Assembly (NCBI RefSeq): GCF_036013915.1
Contig: NZ_CP107899.1
Location: 868,001-932,000 of the forward strand
DNA length: 64,000 nt
DNA from: Streptomyces sp. NBC_00464
GTDB taxonomy: Bacteria; Actinomycetota; Actinomycetes; Streptomycetales; Streptomycetaceae
Direction of reading: 5' to 3'
In this document: one piece after another, positions 19,126 to 27,745 of the stretch
Layout of the letters: the number at the start of each line of letters is the position of its first letter
Position numbering within the stretch: the stretch's first letter is position 1
Translations under genes and position numbers: made by a program
Notes under the pieces: model-generated
The model's input: the letters and a program-made list of their open reading frames with translations, nothing else
What the model was told of the DNA's origin: nothing
Databases searched by the model: none

Positions 19126-19301
19126 GATGCCTGACTCCCAAGGTTCACAGGGGCACCCGCGATGGTGAGTGGAGATGCGGGATTTGGGATGAATGCTCTG
19201 GCTGCACGACCCGGGGGACGGCCCGAGACGAACTGTTCATGCATGGGGAAAGGGAACTGCGTACATCAGGTCAAGGGCCGCTAGCGGTGCGGAACTTGGG
19301 T

Positions 19302-19362
19302 TCTCCGGGCGGTACGGGCGGAGGAAGTGTGACGTTCCCTGGAGGCGCGCACCGCCCGGAGA
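19302..19362. terminator. Long-range inverted repeat downstream of xanthine dehydrogenase
   Basis: Perfect 12-bp arms TCTCCGGGCGGT (19302-19313) and its complement (19351-19362) enclose 37 nt. It lies within 80 bp after the molybdenum-subunit stop. The 255-bp gap 19126-19380 otherwise holds only the upstream region of the permease gene. The hairpin may terminate or attenuate read-through into the permease. Confidence 0.45.
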
Positions 19363-19380
19363 GCTGTGGAGGAGCTCCGG

Positions 19381-21765
19381 TCAGGTGCCGGTGAGGTGCT
19401 CCGGGCGGACCGGGGTCCGGTTGAGCTCCAGCCCCGTCGCGTTCCGGATCGCCGCGAGGACGGCCGGGGTCGACGACAGGGTGGGGGCCTCGCCGACACC
19501 ACGGAGCCCGTACGGGGCGTGGTCGTCGGCGAGTTCGAGCACGTCGACCGGGATGGTCGGGGTGTCGAGGATGGTGGGAAGGAGGTAGTCCGTGAAGGAC
19601 GGGTTGCGCACCTTCGCGGTCTTCGGGTCGACGACGATCTCCTCCATGACGGCGATGCCCATGCCCTGGAGGGTGCCGCCCTGGATCTGGCCGATGACGG
19701 AGAGCGGGTTGAGCGCCTTGCCGACGTCCTGGGCGCAGGCCAGTTCGATGACCTTGACCAGGCCCAGCTCGGTGTCGACCTCGACGACCGCACGGTGCGC
19801 GGCAAAGGAGTACTGGACGTGGCCGTTGCCCTGTCCGGTACGCAGGTCGAAGGCCTCGGTGGGCCGGTGGCGCCACTCCAGTTCGACGTCGACCGCCTCG
19901 CCCTCCAGCACATCGGCCAGGTCGGCCAGAACCTCGCCGCCGTCGGTGACGACCTTGCCGCCCTCCAGCAGGAGTTCGGCGGTGGCCCAGGCGGGGTGGT
20001 ACGTACCGAACTTGCGGCGGCCGATCTCCAGGACCTGCTCGCGGACGGCCTCGCAGGAGTTCTTCACGGCGCCGCCGGTGACGTACGTCTGCCGGGAGGC
20101 GGAGGTCGAACCCGCCGAACCGACGCGGGTGTCGGCCGGGTGGATGGTGACCTGGGAGACACCCAGTTCGGTACGGGCGATCTGGGCGTGCACGGTGACG
20201 CCGCCCTGGCCCACCTCCGCCATGGCGGTGTGCACGGTCGCGACGGGTTCGCCGCCGATGACCTCCATGCGCACCCGGGCGGTGGAGTAGTCGTCGAAGC
20301 CCTCGGAGAAGCCGACGTTCTTCAGGCCGACCGCGTATCCGACACCGCGTACGACACCTTCGCCGTGCGTGGTGTTGGAGAGCCCGCCGGGCAGTGCGCG
20401 CACGTCGGCGTGCTCGCCGGCGCTCTCCCACTGACGCTCCGGCGGCAGCGGCCTGGCCTTGACCCGGCGCAGCAGTTCGGCGACCGGGGCGGGCGAGTCG
20501 ACCACCTGTCCGGTCGGCAGCAGGGTGCCCTGCTCCATGGCGTTGAGCTGCCTGAACTCGACGGGGTCCATGCCGAGTTCGGAGGCGACCTTGTCCATCT
20601 GCGCCTCGTAGGCGAAGCAGGCCTGGACCGCGCCGAAGCCGCGCATCGCGCCGCACGGCGGGTTGTTGGTGTAGAGGGCGAGCGCCTCGATGTCGACGTC
20701 CTCGATGACGTACGGGCCGACGGCGAGCGAGGAGGCGTTGCCGACGACGGCCGGCGAGGCGGAGGCGTAGGCCCCGCCGTCCAGCACGATGCGGCACTTC
20801 ATGTGGGTCAGCTTGCCGTCACGGGTGGCGCCGTGCTCGTACCAGAGCTTGGCGGGGTGACGGTGGACGTGTCCGAAGAAGGACTCGAAGCGGTTGTAGA
20901 CGATCTTCACCGGCTTGCCGGTGCGCAGCGCCAGCAGGCAGGCGTGGATCTGCATCGACAGGTCCTCGCGCCCGCCGAACGCGCCGCCGACGCCGGAGAG
21001 CGTCATACGGACCTTGTCCTCGGGCAGCCCGAGGACGGGGGCGATCTGGCGGAGGTCCGAGTGCAGCCACTGGGTGGCGACGTACAGGTCCACGCCGCCG
21101 TCCTCGGACGGCACGGCGAGACCGGACTCGGGGCCGAGGAAGGCCTGGTCCTGCATGCCGAAGACGTACTCGCCGCTGACCACCACGTCGGCGCGTGCCT
21201 TCGCCGCCTCCGCGTCGCCGCGGACGATCGGCTGGCGGTGGACGATGTTGGGGTGCGGTACGTGCCCGATGTGGTGGTCGTCGCGGCCCTCGTGGACGAG
21301 GATCGCGTCGGGGGCGGTCGCGGAGGCCTCGTCGGTGATGACCGGGAGCTCGCGGTAGTCGATCCGGATCTTCGCCGCGGCACGGCGGGCCGTCTCCGGG
21401 TGGTCGGCGGCGACGAGCGCCACCGGCTCGCCGTGGTGGCGGACCTTGCCGTGGGCGAGGACGGGGGTGTCCTGGATCTCCAGGCCGTAGTTCTTCACCG
21501 CGGTCGGCAGGTCGTCGTAGGTGAGTACGGCGTAGACGCCGGAGGTGGCGAGCGCCTCGGAGGTGTCGATCGAGACGATCTCGGCGTGCGCGACGGTGGA
21601 GCGCAGGGTGTGGCCCCAGAGCATGTCCTCGTGCCACATGTCCGAGGAGTACGCGAACTCGCCGGTGACCTTCAGGATCCCGTCGGGGCGCAGCGTGGAT
21701 TCGCCGATGCCGCCCTTGGTGCGGGTGCCCTGGTTGATGCTGTTGGGGGAACCGGTAACGCCCAT
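19381..21765 (-). CDS. Xanthine dehydrogenase, molybdopterin-binding subunit
   Basis: 794 residues. It has the aldehyde oxidase/xanthine dehydrogenase fold: ARPDGILKVTGEFAYSSDM at the start, GVGGAFGGREDL near 265, CGAMRGFGAVQ near 365 and the Glu-containing LRGVGEAPTL near 760, where the catalytic base sits. It hydroxylates hypoxanthine and xanthine to uric acid, passing electrons to the Fe-S and FAD subunits encoded just upstream. The start is 3 bp after the Fe-S gene stop. No strong ribosome site is seen, so translation is probably coupled. Confidence 0.92.
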   Translation of the reverse strand: MGVTGSPNSINQGTRTKGGIGESTLRPDGILKVTGEFAYSSDMWHEDMLWGHTLRSTVAHAEIVSIDTSEALATSGVYAVLTYDDLPTAVKNYGLEIQDTPVLAHGKVRHHGEPVALVAADHPETARRAAAKIRIDYRELPVITDEASATAPDAILVHEGRDDHHIGHVPHPNIVHRQPIVRGDAEAAKARADVVVSGEYVFGMQDQAFLGPESGLAVPSEDGGVDLYVATQWLHSDLRQIAPVLGLPEDKVRMTLSGVGGAFGGREDLSMQIHACLLALRTGKPVKIVYNRFESFFGHVHRHPAKLWYEHGATRDGKLTHMKCRIVLDGGAYASASPAVVGNASSLAVGPYVIEDVDIEALALYTNNPPCGAMRGFGAVQACFAYEAQMDKVASELGMDPVEFRQLNAMEQGTLLPTGQVVDSPAPVAELLRRVKARPLPPERQWESAGEHADVRALPGGLSNTTHGEGVVRGVGYAVGLKNVGFSEGFDDYSTARVRMEVIGGEPVATVHTAMAEVGQGGVTVHAQIARTELGVSQVTIHPADTRVGSAGSTSASRQTYVTGGAVKNSCEAVREQVLEIGRRKFGTYHPAWATAELLLEGGKVVTDGGEVLADLADVLEGEAVDVELEWRHRPTEAFDLRTGQGNGHVQYSFAAHRAVVEVDTELGLVKVIELACAQDVGKALNPLSVIGQIQGGTLQGMGIAVMEEIVVDPKTAKVRNPSFTDYLLPTILDTPTIPVDVLELADDHAPYGLRGVGEAPTLSSTPAVLAAIRNATGLELNRTPVRPEHLTGT

Positions 21766-21768
21766 CGT

Positions 21769-22362
21769 CTAGACCGTTTCTTCCGCGCGGGCGGCCGCGA
21801 GGCGGACCGCGTCGAGGATCTTCTCGTAGCCGGTGCAGCGGCAGAGGTTGCCGGAGAGCGCCTCGCGGATGTCCGCGTCGGAGGGCTCCGGGGTGCGCTC
21901 CAGGAGTTCGTCGGCGGCGACCAGCAGGCCGGGGGTGCAGAAGCCGCACTGGACGGCTCCGGCGTCGATGAACGCCTGCTGGATCGGGGAGAGCTCACCG
22001 GTGTCGCGGTGCTCCTCGCCGGACGGCTTGGCCTTCCACCGCTGCGCCTGGTCGACCGTGACGCCGCAGGCGCCCGACGCGCAGCCGGTGCCGGGGTGGG
22101 CCTCGGAGCGGTGGGCGGCGAAGTCGGCGAGACCTTCGACGGTGACGACGTCGCGGCCCTCGACCTGGCCGGCGGCGACCAGACACGAGCAGACCGGGAC
22201 CCCGTCCAGGCGGACCGTGCAGGAGCCGCACTCGCCCTGCTCGCAGGCGTTCTTGGAACCGGGCAGGCCCATCCGCTCACGCAGGACGTACAGGAGGGAC
22301 TCGCCCTCCCAGACGTCGTCGGCCTCGTGCCGGCGGCCGTTGACCGTGAAATTGACGCGCAT
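21769..22362 (-). CDS. Xanthine dehydrogenase, [2Fe-2S] subunit
   Basis: 197 residues from ATG 22362 (MRVNFTVNGRRHEAD). Plant-type [2Fe-2S] cysteines lie in CEQGECGSC plus CSC. The second cluster sits in CGFCTPG and CRCTGYEKIL near the C-terminus. An extra segment (about residues 80-125) between the two cluster domains is longer than in CoxS-type subunits. It relays electrons from the molybdenum centre to FAD. Two bp separate it from the FAD gene. Confidence 0.92.
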   Translation of the reverse strand: MRVNFTVNGRRHEADDVWEGESLLYVLRERMGLPGSKNACEQGECGSCTVRLDGVPVCSCLVAAGQVEGRDVVTVEGLADFAAHRSEAHPGTGCASGACGVTVDQAQRWKAKPSGEEHRDTGELSPIQQAFIDAGAVQCGFCTPGLLVAADELLERTPEPSDADIREALSGNLCRCTGYEKILDAVRLAAARAEETV

Positions 22363-22364
22363 GA

Positions 22365-23255
22365 TCAGGCAGCTCCTTCGGTGCTGCGGCCGTTGCCGCG
22401 GTACGTCTCCCAGGTCCAGCCGAGGGTCCGGCGGGCCATGATCCCGACCGCGTGCCTGCGGTAGCTCGCGGTGCCGCGCACGTCGTCGATCGGGTTGCAG
22501 GCGGCCGCGGCGAGCGTGGCGAACTGCTTGGCGACGGAGGGTGTGATGATGGTCCGGCTGTCCCAGAACCCGCCCTCCTCCAGCGCGGCGTTCAGGAAGT
22601 CCTCGGCCTCCTTCGCCCGTACGGGTGTCGGGGCGGCGGATCCGATGCCGGTGCGAACCGTGCGGGTCTCGGGGTGCAGGGCCAGGCCGAAGGCGCAGAC
22701 GGCGATGACCATCGCGTTGCGGGTGCCGACCTTGGAGTACTGCTGCGGCCCGTCGGCCTTCTTGATGTGCACGGCCCGGATCAGCTCGTCCGGCTCCAGG
22801 GCGTTGCGCTTGACGCCGGTGTAGAAGGCGTCGATCGGAATCATCCGGGTGCCGCGCACGGACTCGGCCTCGACCTCGGCGCCCGCGGCGAGCAGCGCCG
22901 GGTGGGCGTCTCCGGCGGGCGAGGCGGTGCCCAGGTTGCCGCCGACGCCGCCGCGGTTGCGGATCTGCGGCGAGGCGACGGTGTGCGAGGCGAGCGCCAG
23001 TCCGGGCAGCTCGGCGCGCAGGTGCTCCATGATGGCGCTGTACGGGACAGAGGCGCCGAGCCGTACGCTCTCCTGGCCCACCTCCCACTCGGACAGGTCA
23101 CCGATGCGGTTCAGGTCCAGGAGGTACTCGGGCCGCCGGTGGTCGAAATTGATCTCGACCATCACATCGGTGCCGCCCGCGATGGGCACAGCCGTAGGGT
23201 GCTCGGCCTTGGCGGCGAGCGCCTCCTCCCAGCTGGCGGGGCGAAGGAAGTCCAT
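22365..23255 (-). CDS. Xanthine dehydrogenase, FAD-binding subunit
   Basis: 296 residues from ATG 23255 (MDFLRPASWEEALAAKAEHP). The FAD motifs PIAGGTDVMVEI near 32 and NRGGVGGNLGTASPAGD near 107 are typical of CoxM/XdhB-type subunits. It passes electrons to NAD or another acceptor. First gene of the FAD / Fe-S / Mo operon; the 257-bp region upstream is shared with divergent pucR. Confidence 0.92.
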   Translation of the reverse strand: MDFLRPASWEEALAAKAEHPTAVPIAGGTDVMVEINFDHRRPEYLLDLNRIGDLSEWEVGQESVRLGASVPYSAIMEHLRAELPGLALASHTVASPQIRNRGGVGGNLGTASPAGDAHPALLAAGAEVEAESVRGTRMIPIDAFYTGVKRNALEPDELIRAVHIKKADGPQQYSKVGTRNAMVIAVCAFGLALHPETRTVRTGIGSAAPTPVRAKEAEDFLNAALEEGGFWDSRTIITPSVAKQFATLAAAACNPIDDVRGTASYRRHAVGIMARRTLGWTWETYRGNGRSTEGAA

Positions 23256-23316
23256 GAGTGGCTCTCTTCTTCTCAATCGAGTTGTTCGCTGGGGGCTGGA
23301 GACGGCCGGCCCTCGA

Positions 23317-23335
23317 CTTGTTCATGTCTTGTTCA
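23317..23335. promoter_or_regulatory. Direct repeats in the xdh/pucR divergent promoter
   Basis: CTTGTTCA occurs at 23317-23324 and 23328-23335, one helical turn (11 bp) apart. A weaker TTGTTCG lies at 23283. About 10 bp further on is an imperfect dyad with TGTGT and ACACA arms. These are candidate binding sites for PucR or another purine-responsive regulator acting on both promoters. Confidence 0.4.
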
Positions 23336-23512
23336 CGCGGTGTGTGACTCAGTACACAAGCCCTGCTCCACCTGGTGCAGTCACCGAAACCATGAAGGAG
23401 TTGGCTGCTCTCCTCGCTCGTCTTGTAGATTCGAACGAATGGCGGGGATCGGTGACCTCACCGCAATACCCAGTTTTCACCCGCACCAACGAATGAGATC
23501 GGCGGCGACGAG

Positions 23513-25234
23513 ATGCGGCTGCGCGCACTGCTGGAGACCGACGCGCTGGGCCTGCGGCTGCTCGGCGGCGACGAGGAGCTGGACCGGTCGGTCCGCGGCG
23601 TGATGACCACCGACCTGAAGGACCCCAGCCGCTACCTCACGGGCGGCGAGCTGGTGCTGACCGGACTGGCCTGGCACCGGGACGCGACGGACTCGGAGCC
23701 GTTCGTACGGATCCTGTCGGGGGCCGGGGTCGCCGGGCTCGCGGCGGGCGAGGCGGAGCTCGGAGCCATCCCTGACGACCTGATCGAGGCGTGCCGCCGC
23801 CACCGGCTGCCGCTCTTCGCCGTGAACGAGACCGTCGCGTTCGCAACGATCACCGAGCATGTGGTGCGCCAGGTGTCCGGCGAGCGGGCGGGTGACCTGG
23901 CCGCGGTGGTGGACCGGCACCGCAGGCTGATGACCTCGGGGCCGACGGGCGGCGGGCCCGAGGTGGTCCTCGATCTACTCGGCTCCGACCTCGATCTGCA
24001 CGCCTGGGTGCTCTCGCCCACCGGCCGGCAGATCGCGGGCGCGGGTGCACCGCTGTCGGGACCGGCGGGTGCGGAGCTGGCCGGGCTGCATCTGGCCGCG
24101 GTGCGCTCCGGCCGCCGCGCCCCGCACCGGGCCACCGTCGACGGGGCGACGTATTCGCTCTTCCCGATCCGCAACCACGGCAGAGGCGCCGGGCCGGCCT
24201 CCCGCGATGTGCGGGAGTCGGTGCTCTCCGACTGGCTGCTGGCCGTCGAGGCGGACGCGGGCGACTGGCCGGCCGCCCGGCTCGACCTGCTCCAGGGCGT
24301 CACCCAGCTGATCGCGGTGGAACGGGACCGGCGCGACGCGGCCCGCACGGTGCGCCGCAGGCTCGCCCAGGAGGTCCTGGAGCTGGTGCAGGCCGGTGCA
24401 CCGCCGGCCGAGATCGCCGCCAGGCTGCGGGTCGCCGCCCCGGTCCTGCTGCCCGGGCTCGGAAGTGCGCCGCACTGGCAGGTGGTGGTGGCCCGGGTCG
24501 AGTGGGACGAGCCGGACGCGCCCGGCGGCGCCGGTTCCGGCATCGCGGGCGGGCCGGTCGCCCAGGCCCTGCTGGAGGAGATCCTGGTCGACCCGGCGGT
24601 GACCGGGCCGGATTCCGCGGACCGGATCGCGGTCGCCCACTCGGGTGACGAGGCCATCGCGCTCGTACCGCTGCCCGCCCTCGCCGACGCCCTGCCGGAG
24701 GCGGACGAGGCCGAGGGGGAGGCCCCGAAGGCCGACCCCGCGCTGCACGCCGACGCCCTGCTGGCCGCCGTGCGCGCCCCGCTCTCCGCGGGCCTCGCCG
24801 ACGACGGGCGCCTGACACTGGGTGTCAGCGCCTCGGTGCATTCGGCCGAGGGGCTGCGCGGCGCCCTGGAGGAGGCCCGGCACGCCCGCCGGGTGGCGGC
24901 GGCCCGTCCGGGGCGGGTCTGCGCGGCCGGCCACCACGAGCTGGCCTCGCACGTCCTGCTGCTGCCGTTCGTCCCCGACGATGTGCGTCGTGCGTTCACC
25001 GCACGGCTGCTCGACCCGCTGCGCGATTACGACCGGCGCCACCGCGCGGAGCTGATCCCGACTCTGGAGGCGTTCCTGGACTGCGACGGTTCATGGACTC
25101 GCTGTGCGGCCCGGCTGCACCTCCACGTCAACACCTTGCGCTACCGGATCGGGCGAATCGAGCAGTTGACGGGCCGTGACCTTTCCCGGCTCGAGGACAA
25201 GCTCGATTTCTTCCTGGCCCTGCGTATGAGCTGA
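23513..25234 (+). CDS. pucR: PucR family transcriptional regulator
   Basis: 573 residues. The N-terminal PucR-like domain opens with RALLETDALGLRLLGGDEELDRSVRGV and GELVLTGLAWHRD. The C-terminal helix-turn-helix is WTRCAARLHLHVNTLRYRI then RIEQLTGRDL, the PucR/CdaR signature. Such proteins activate purine catabolic genes. Divergent orientation to the xanthine dehydrogenase operon supports that job here. ATG 23513 has only a weak upstream purine stretch. The symbol denotes family and context rather than proven orthology. Confidence 0.88.
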   Translation: MRLRALLETDALGLRLLGGDEELDRSVRGVMTTDLKDPSRYLTGGELVLTGLAWHRDATDSEPFVRILSGAGVAGLAAGEAELGAIPDDLIEACRRHRLPLFAVNETVAFATITEHVVRQVSGERAGDLAAVVDRHRRLMTSGPTGGGPEVVLDLLGSDLDLHAWVLSPTGRQIAGAGAPLSGPAGAELAGLHLAAVRSGRRAPHRATVDGATYSLFPIRNHGRGAGPASRDVRESVLSDWLLAVEADAGDWPAARLDLLQGVTQLIAVERDRRDAARTVRRRLAQEVLELVQAGAPPAEIAARLRVAAPVLLPGLGSAPHWQVVVARVEWDEPDAPGGAGSGIAGGPVAQALLEEILVDPAVTGPDSADRIAVAHSGDEAIALVPLPALADALPEADEAEGEAPKADPALHADALLAAVRAPLSAGLADDGRLTLGVSASVHSAEGLRGALEEARHARRVAAARPGRVCAAGHHELASHVLLLPFVPDDVRRAFTARLLDPLRDYDRRHRAELIPTLEAFLDCDGSWTRCAARLHLHVNTLRYRIGRIEQLTGRDLSRLEDKLDFFLALRMS

Positions 25235-25275
25235 CTCCGGGGGGCCGCAGCGGCTACCACGGACTCCCGCTGATT

Positions 25276-25289
25276 GTGAAAAGTTTCAC
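25276..25289. promoter_or_regulatory. Short perfect palindrome GTGAAA-AG-TTTCAC
   Basis: A 14-bp dyad between pucR and the TPR-like gene, 125 bp before the latter's start. It is the only clear symmetric element in this 179-bp gap and may be a repressor site. Confidence 0.3.
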
Positions 25290-25413
25290 CTGACATTGCC
25301 TCGACCCCTTGGCCCGGCGTGCCATTCCGTGCTGTGATGCGGCCAGACTCAGAGCATCCGGCCCAGTTGCCGGACGTTCTCCACAGCTCGATGGCGCGCT
25401 CGGGGAGGGCAAT

Positions 25414-26214
25414 GTGGCGGACACCGCCATGTCTGGTTCCGGAACGACAGCTGATGACGATCCGCCGCTCCGGACAGCGGTATGGCGGCTGCGGTCACGC
25501 GCCTGTTGGACGGACGCCGCGGCACTGCTCGAACACGACGCCGCCACCGACCCGGCCGCGGCCCTCCAGCGCACGGCGCTGCTGACCGAGCGGTGTCTCT
25601 ACACCGGGGAGGGCTGGACCGACGCCGAGGACGCGCTGCGCACCGCCGAGGCCATGGCCCACGACGACGCCGAACGCGGGGCCGCGGCCTGCGAACGGGG
25701 GCACCTGGCGTACGCGTCGACCCTTCTCGGAGTACGGGACCGGGCCGACGAGGCCCGTGTCGCGCTGAGCCGGTCCGCGGCCCTGCTCTCCCCCGCCGCC
25801 CCGGCACGCCCGCTGCTCGACTTCCGCCGGGGCCTGATCGCGCAGAACATCGCCGACTCGCCACAGGCCGCCCGCGCCGCGTACCGCAGGGCGCACGCCG
25901 GCGCCACGGCCCAGGGTGACGAACTGCTGCTCTCCTCCACCTGGCGCCATCTCGCCCTGCTCTCGCTGCGCGAGGGCGAACTGGCCGAGGCCCGGCACGG
26001 GTTCGCCGAGTCGCTGCGGATAAGGGAGGAGCTGGGCTACCTGGTCGGTACGGCCCCGGCCCTCATCGCGCTGGCGGACACCGAACCGGAGCCGGAGGCG
26101 GCTGCGCGCCTGCGCGCCGAGGCGGGCCGCCTCTTCCGCCTCCTGGGCGGCGTCCCCAGCTGGCTGGCCCCGCACCTGACCCCGCCAGCCCCGGAGACGG
26201 CCGAGGCGAACTGA
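25414..26214 (+). CDS. TPR-like hypothetical protein
   Basis: 266 residues from GTG 25414, chosen because GGGAGGG ends 5 bp upstream; an in-frame ATG at 25429 is the alternative. The protein is a string of Ala/Leu-rich helical hairpins (for example RTALLTERCLYTGEGWTDAE, AAYRRAHAGATAQGDELLLS and GELAEARHGFAESLRI), consistent with tetratricopeptide repeats. No catalytic motif or signal peptide is visible. Such proteins often mediate protein contacts or act beside regulators. I do not recognise a specific family. Confidence 0.65.
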   Translation: MADTAMSGSGTTADDDPPLRTAVWRLRSRACWTDAAALLEHDAATDPAAALQRTALLTERCLYTGEGWTDAEDALRTAEAMAHDDAERGAAACERGHLAYASTLLGVRDRADEARVALSRSAALLSPAAPARPLLDFRRGLIAQNIADSPQAARAAYRRAHAGATAQGDELLLSSTWRHLALLSLREGELAEARHGFAESLRIREELGYLVGTAPALIALADTEPEPEAAARLRAEAGRLFRLLGGVPSWLAPHLTPPAPETAEAN

Positions 26215-26230
26215 GCGCGGGCCTGGCACG

Positions 26231-26307
26231 AGGACCGTCAGGTACGGTCCTCGACCGGGTCGCCGGGCCAGGACCGTCAGGTACGGTCCTCGACCGGGTC
26301 GCCGGGC
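26231..26307. repeat. Two 38-bp perfect tandem copies, period 39 bp
   Basis: Copies at 26231-26268 and 26270-26307 are identical and each contains an AGGACCGT/ACGGTCCT hairpin. The second copy encodes the last residues and stop of the lipoprotein gene. The first therefore gives a second in-frame stop 13 codons further on. It looks like a recent small duplication and probably serves as a double terminator. Confidence 0.85.
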
Positions 26308-26753
26308 TTCCAGCCCGCGTCGCTCCACTCGGGGGTCGGCGTCGGTCGCGGCGGAGCGGGCGGCGGGTTCGGGCCGCGGTTCGGGTTCTGCGGCACCGCG
26401 GTGGCGGGATTCCCGTTCTGCCCGCTGCCGCCGTCGCGCTGCGGCGGCGGCGCGACCGGGGATTTCGGCGGTGCGGGCTTCCTCGTCGGCGGCACGGAGA
26501 CGGCGGCCGCGGCGGGGGCGGTAGCGGAGGCGGACCGGGGCGCGGAGGGCGTCGGGGGCACGGAGGACGCCGGCGAGGGCGCGGCGGAACCCTCAGGTGT
26601 ACGCGTGGGGCTCGCGCTCGGCGAGGGCGTCGCTGCGGCGGGCGTCGCCGGAGGCTTCCCGTCGGACCTGCCGGACCCGGAACAGCCCGCCGCCGCCAGT
26701 CCCAGCACCACCAGCAGCGCGGACACCCCTCGCAGCCCTCGGCTCCGTATCAT
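26277..26753 (-). CDS. Proline-rich lipoprotein
   Basis: 158 residues from ATG 26753 (MIRSRGLRG), with GGGGGCAGGG just upstream. A lipoprotein signal peptide (VSALLVVLGLAAAGC) has the lipobox LAAAGC, so Cys25 would be lipidated and the protein anchored outside the membrane. The mature part is almost all Pro, Ser, Ala and Thr with basic patches and no recognisable domain. It may be a cell-wall spacer. Function unknown. The 3' end lies in a tandem duplication. Confidence 0.65.
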   Translation of the reverse strand: MIRSRGLRGVSALLVVLGLAAAGCSGSGRSDGKPPATPAAATPSPSASPTRTPEGSAAPSPASSVPPTPSAPRSASATAPAAAAVSVPPTRKPAPPKSPVAPPPQRDGGSGQNGNPATAVPQNPNRGPNPPPAPPRPTPTPEWSDAGWKPGDPVEDRT

Positions 26754-26837
26754 CCCTGCCCCCTCGAAAACGATCATGCGATGAGCCGCACAGGCTACCC
26801 ACAGCCGTCCGCTGTGGCGGCAGCGGATGCGGGAAGG

Positions 26838-27599
26838 TCAGCGGTCCGCGCCGGTGAAGTGTTCGCGTACGAGCGACTGCACGACGGTCACGTCCTGGGC
26901 GACCAGCGCGTCCAGCAGGGCCGTGTGCTCGGCGGCGTCCGCCAGCAGATCGGCGCGGCGGGTGACGGGGTTGCCCTCCAGGGGCCACTGGGAGCGGCGG
27001 TGCAGTTCGTCGGCCACCATCACCAGCTGGGCGTTCCCGTTGAGGGCGAGCACCGCCCCGTGGAAGGCCCGGTCCGCCTCCGCGTAGCTCGCCCGGTCCC
27101 CGACGGCCGCCGCCGCGACGGTGGCGTCGGCCAGCGGGCGCAGGGCGCACCAGCCGGCCGGCGGGACGGTGCGGGCGAGCCGCAGCATGACGGGTACTTC
27201 GAGCAGCGCCCGCACCTCGGCCAGCTCGGCCAGCTCGCCGGGCCCGCGCTCGGCGACCCGGAAGCCGCGGTTCGGCACGACCTCGACGGCCCCTTCCACG
27301 GCCAGCTGCTGCATCGCCTCGCGCACGGGAGTGGCGGAGACCCCGAAACGGGCGCCCAGCGCCGGGGCGGAGTAGACCTGCCCGGGGGTCAGCTCGCCGT
27401 CGACGAGGGCGGCGCGCAGGGCGTCCAGGATCTGACCGCGCACGGAGTGCCGCTGCACCGGGGTCCGGGGGGCGGGCAACTCGTTGTGGGTGTGCTCGCC
27501 ACGGGCCTGCTCGGGCACCCGGAGGGACGAGGAGGCGGTCATGGGCGCGGCGGACGCATGCGGTGTCCACATGTCCTCACGGGCTCTGCCCTGCTCCAC
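26838..27599 (-). CDS. GntR family regulator, FCD (FadR) subfamily
   Basis: 253 residues from GTG 27599, selected because GAGGAGG lies 6 bp upstream. The winged helix spans RGQILDALRAALVDGELTPG to RFGVSATPVREAMQQLAVEG. The FCD ligand domain follows, with the metal-site helix DRAFHGAVLALNGN near residue 177. It resembles the second GntR in this window (39719-40441) in the DNA-binding domain. Targets are unknown; the divergent iron-reductase gene (147 bp away) is one candidate. Confidence 0.85.
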   Translation of the reverse strand: MEQGRAREDMWTPHASAAPMTASSSLRVPEQARGEHTHNELPAPRTPVQRHSVRGQILDALRAALVDGELTPGQVYSAPALGARFGVSATPVREAMQQLAVEGAVEVVPNRGFRVAERGPGELAELAEVRALLEVPVMLRLARTVPPAGWCALRPLADATVAAAAVGDRASYAEADRAFHGAVLALNGNAQLVMVADELHRRSQWPLEGNPVTRRADLLADAAEHTALLDALVAQDVTVVQSLVREHFTGADR

Positions 27600-27699
27600 G
27601 GGTACCTCCTCGGCCGGTCGCGGGCGCGGCTCGCGTGCGCGGCGCCTCGTGTGCACGATAGGCGGAGGAGGCTGCAGTTCAAACATCGATCGGGTCGGG

Positions 27700-27718
27700 T
27701 AAGGTAAGGCTAACCTGC
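27700..27718. promoter_or_regulatory. Iron box (DmdR/DtxR-type operator)
   Basis: TAAGGTAAGGCTAACCTGC matches 15 of 19 positions of the Streptomyces iron-box consensus TTAGGTTAGGCTAACCTAA. It is 28 bp upstream of the FhuF-like gene. This predicts repression by DmdR1 when iron is plentiful. Confidence 0.75.
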
Positions 27719-27745
27719 AAACGATCGTGATTCGGTGGTCCCTGC

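Noticed and set aside
26231..26307. CRISPR-like repeats
   Set aside because: Only two copies with a 1-bp gap and a gene end inside; no spacers and no cas genes in the window.
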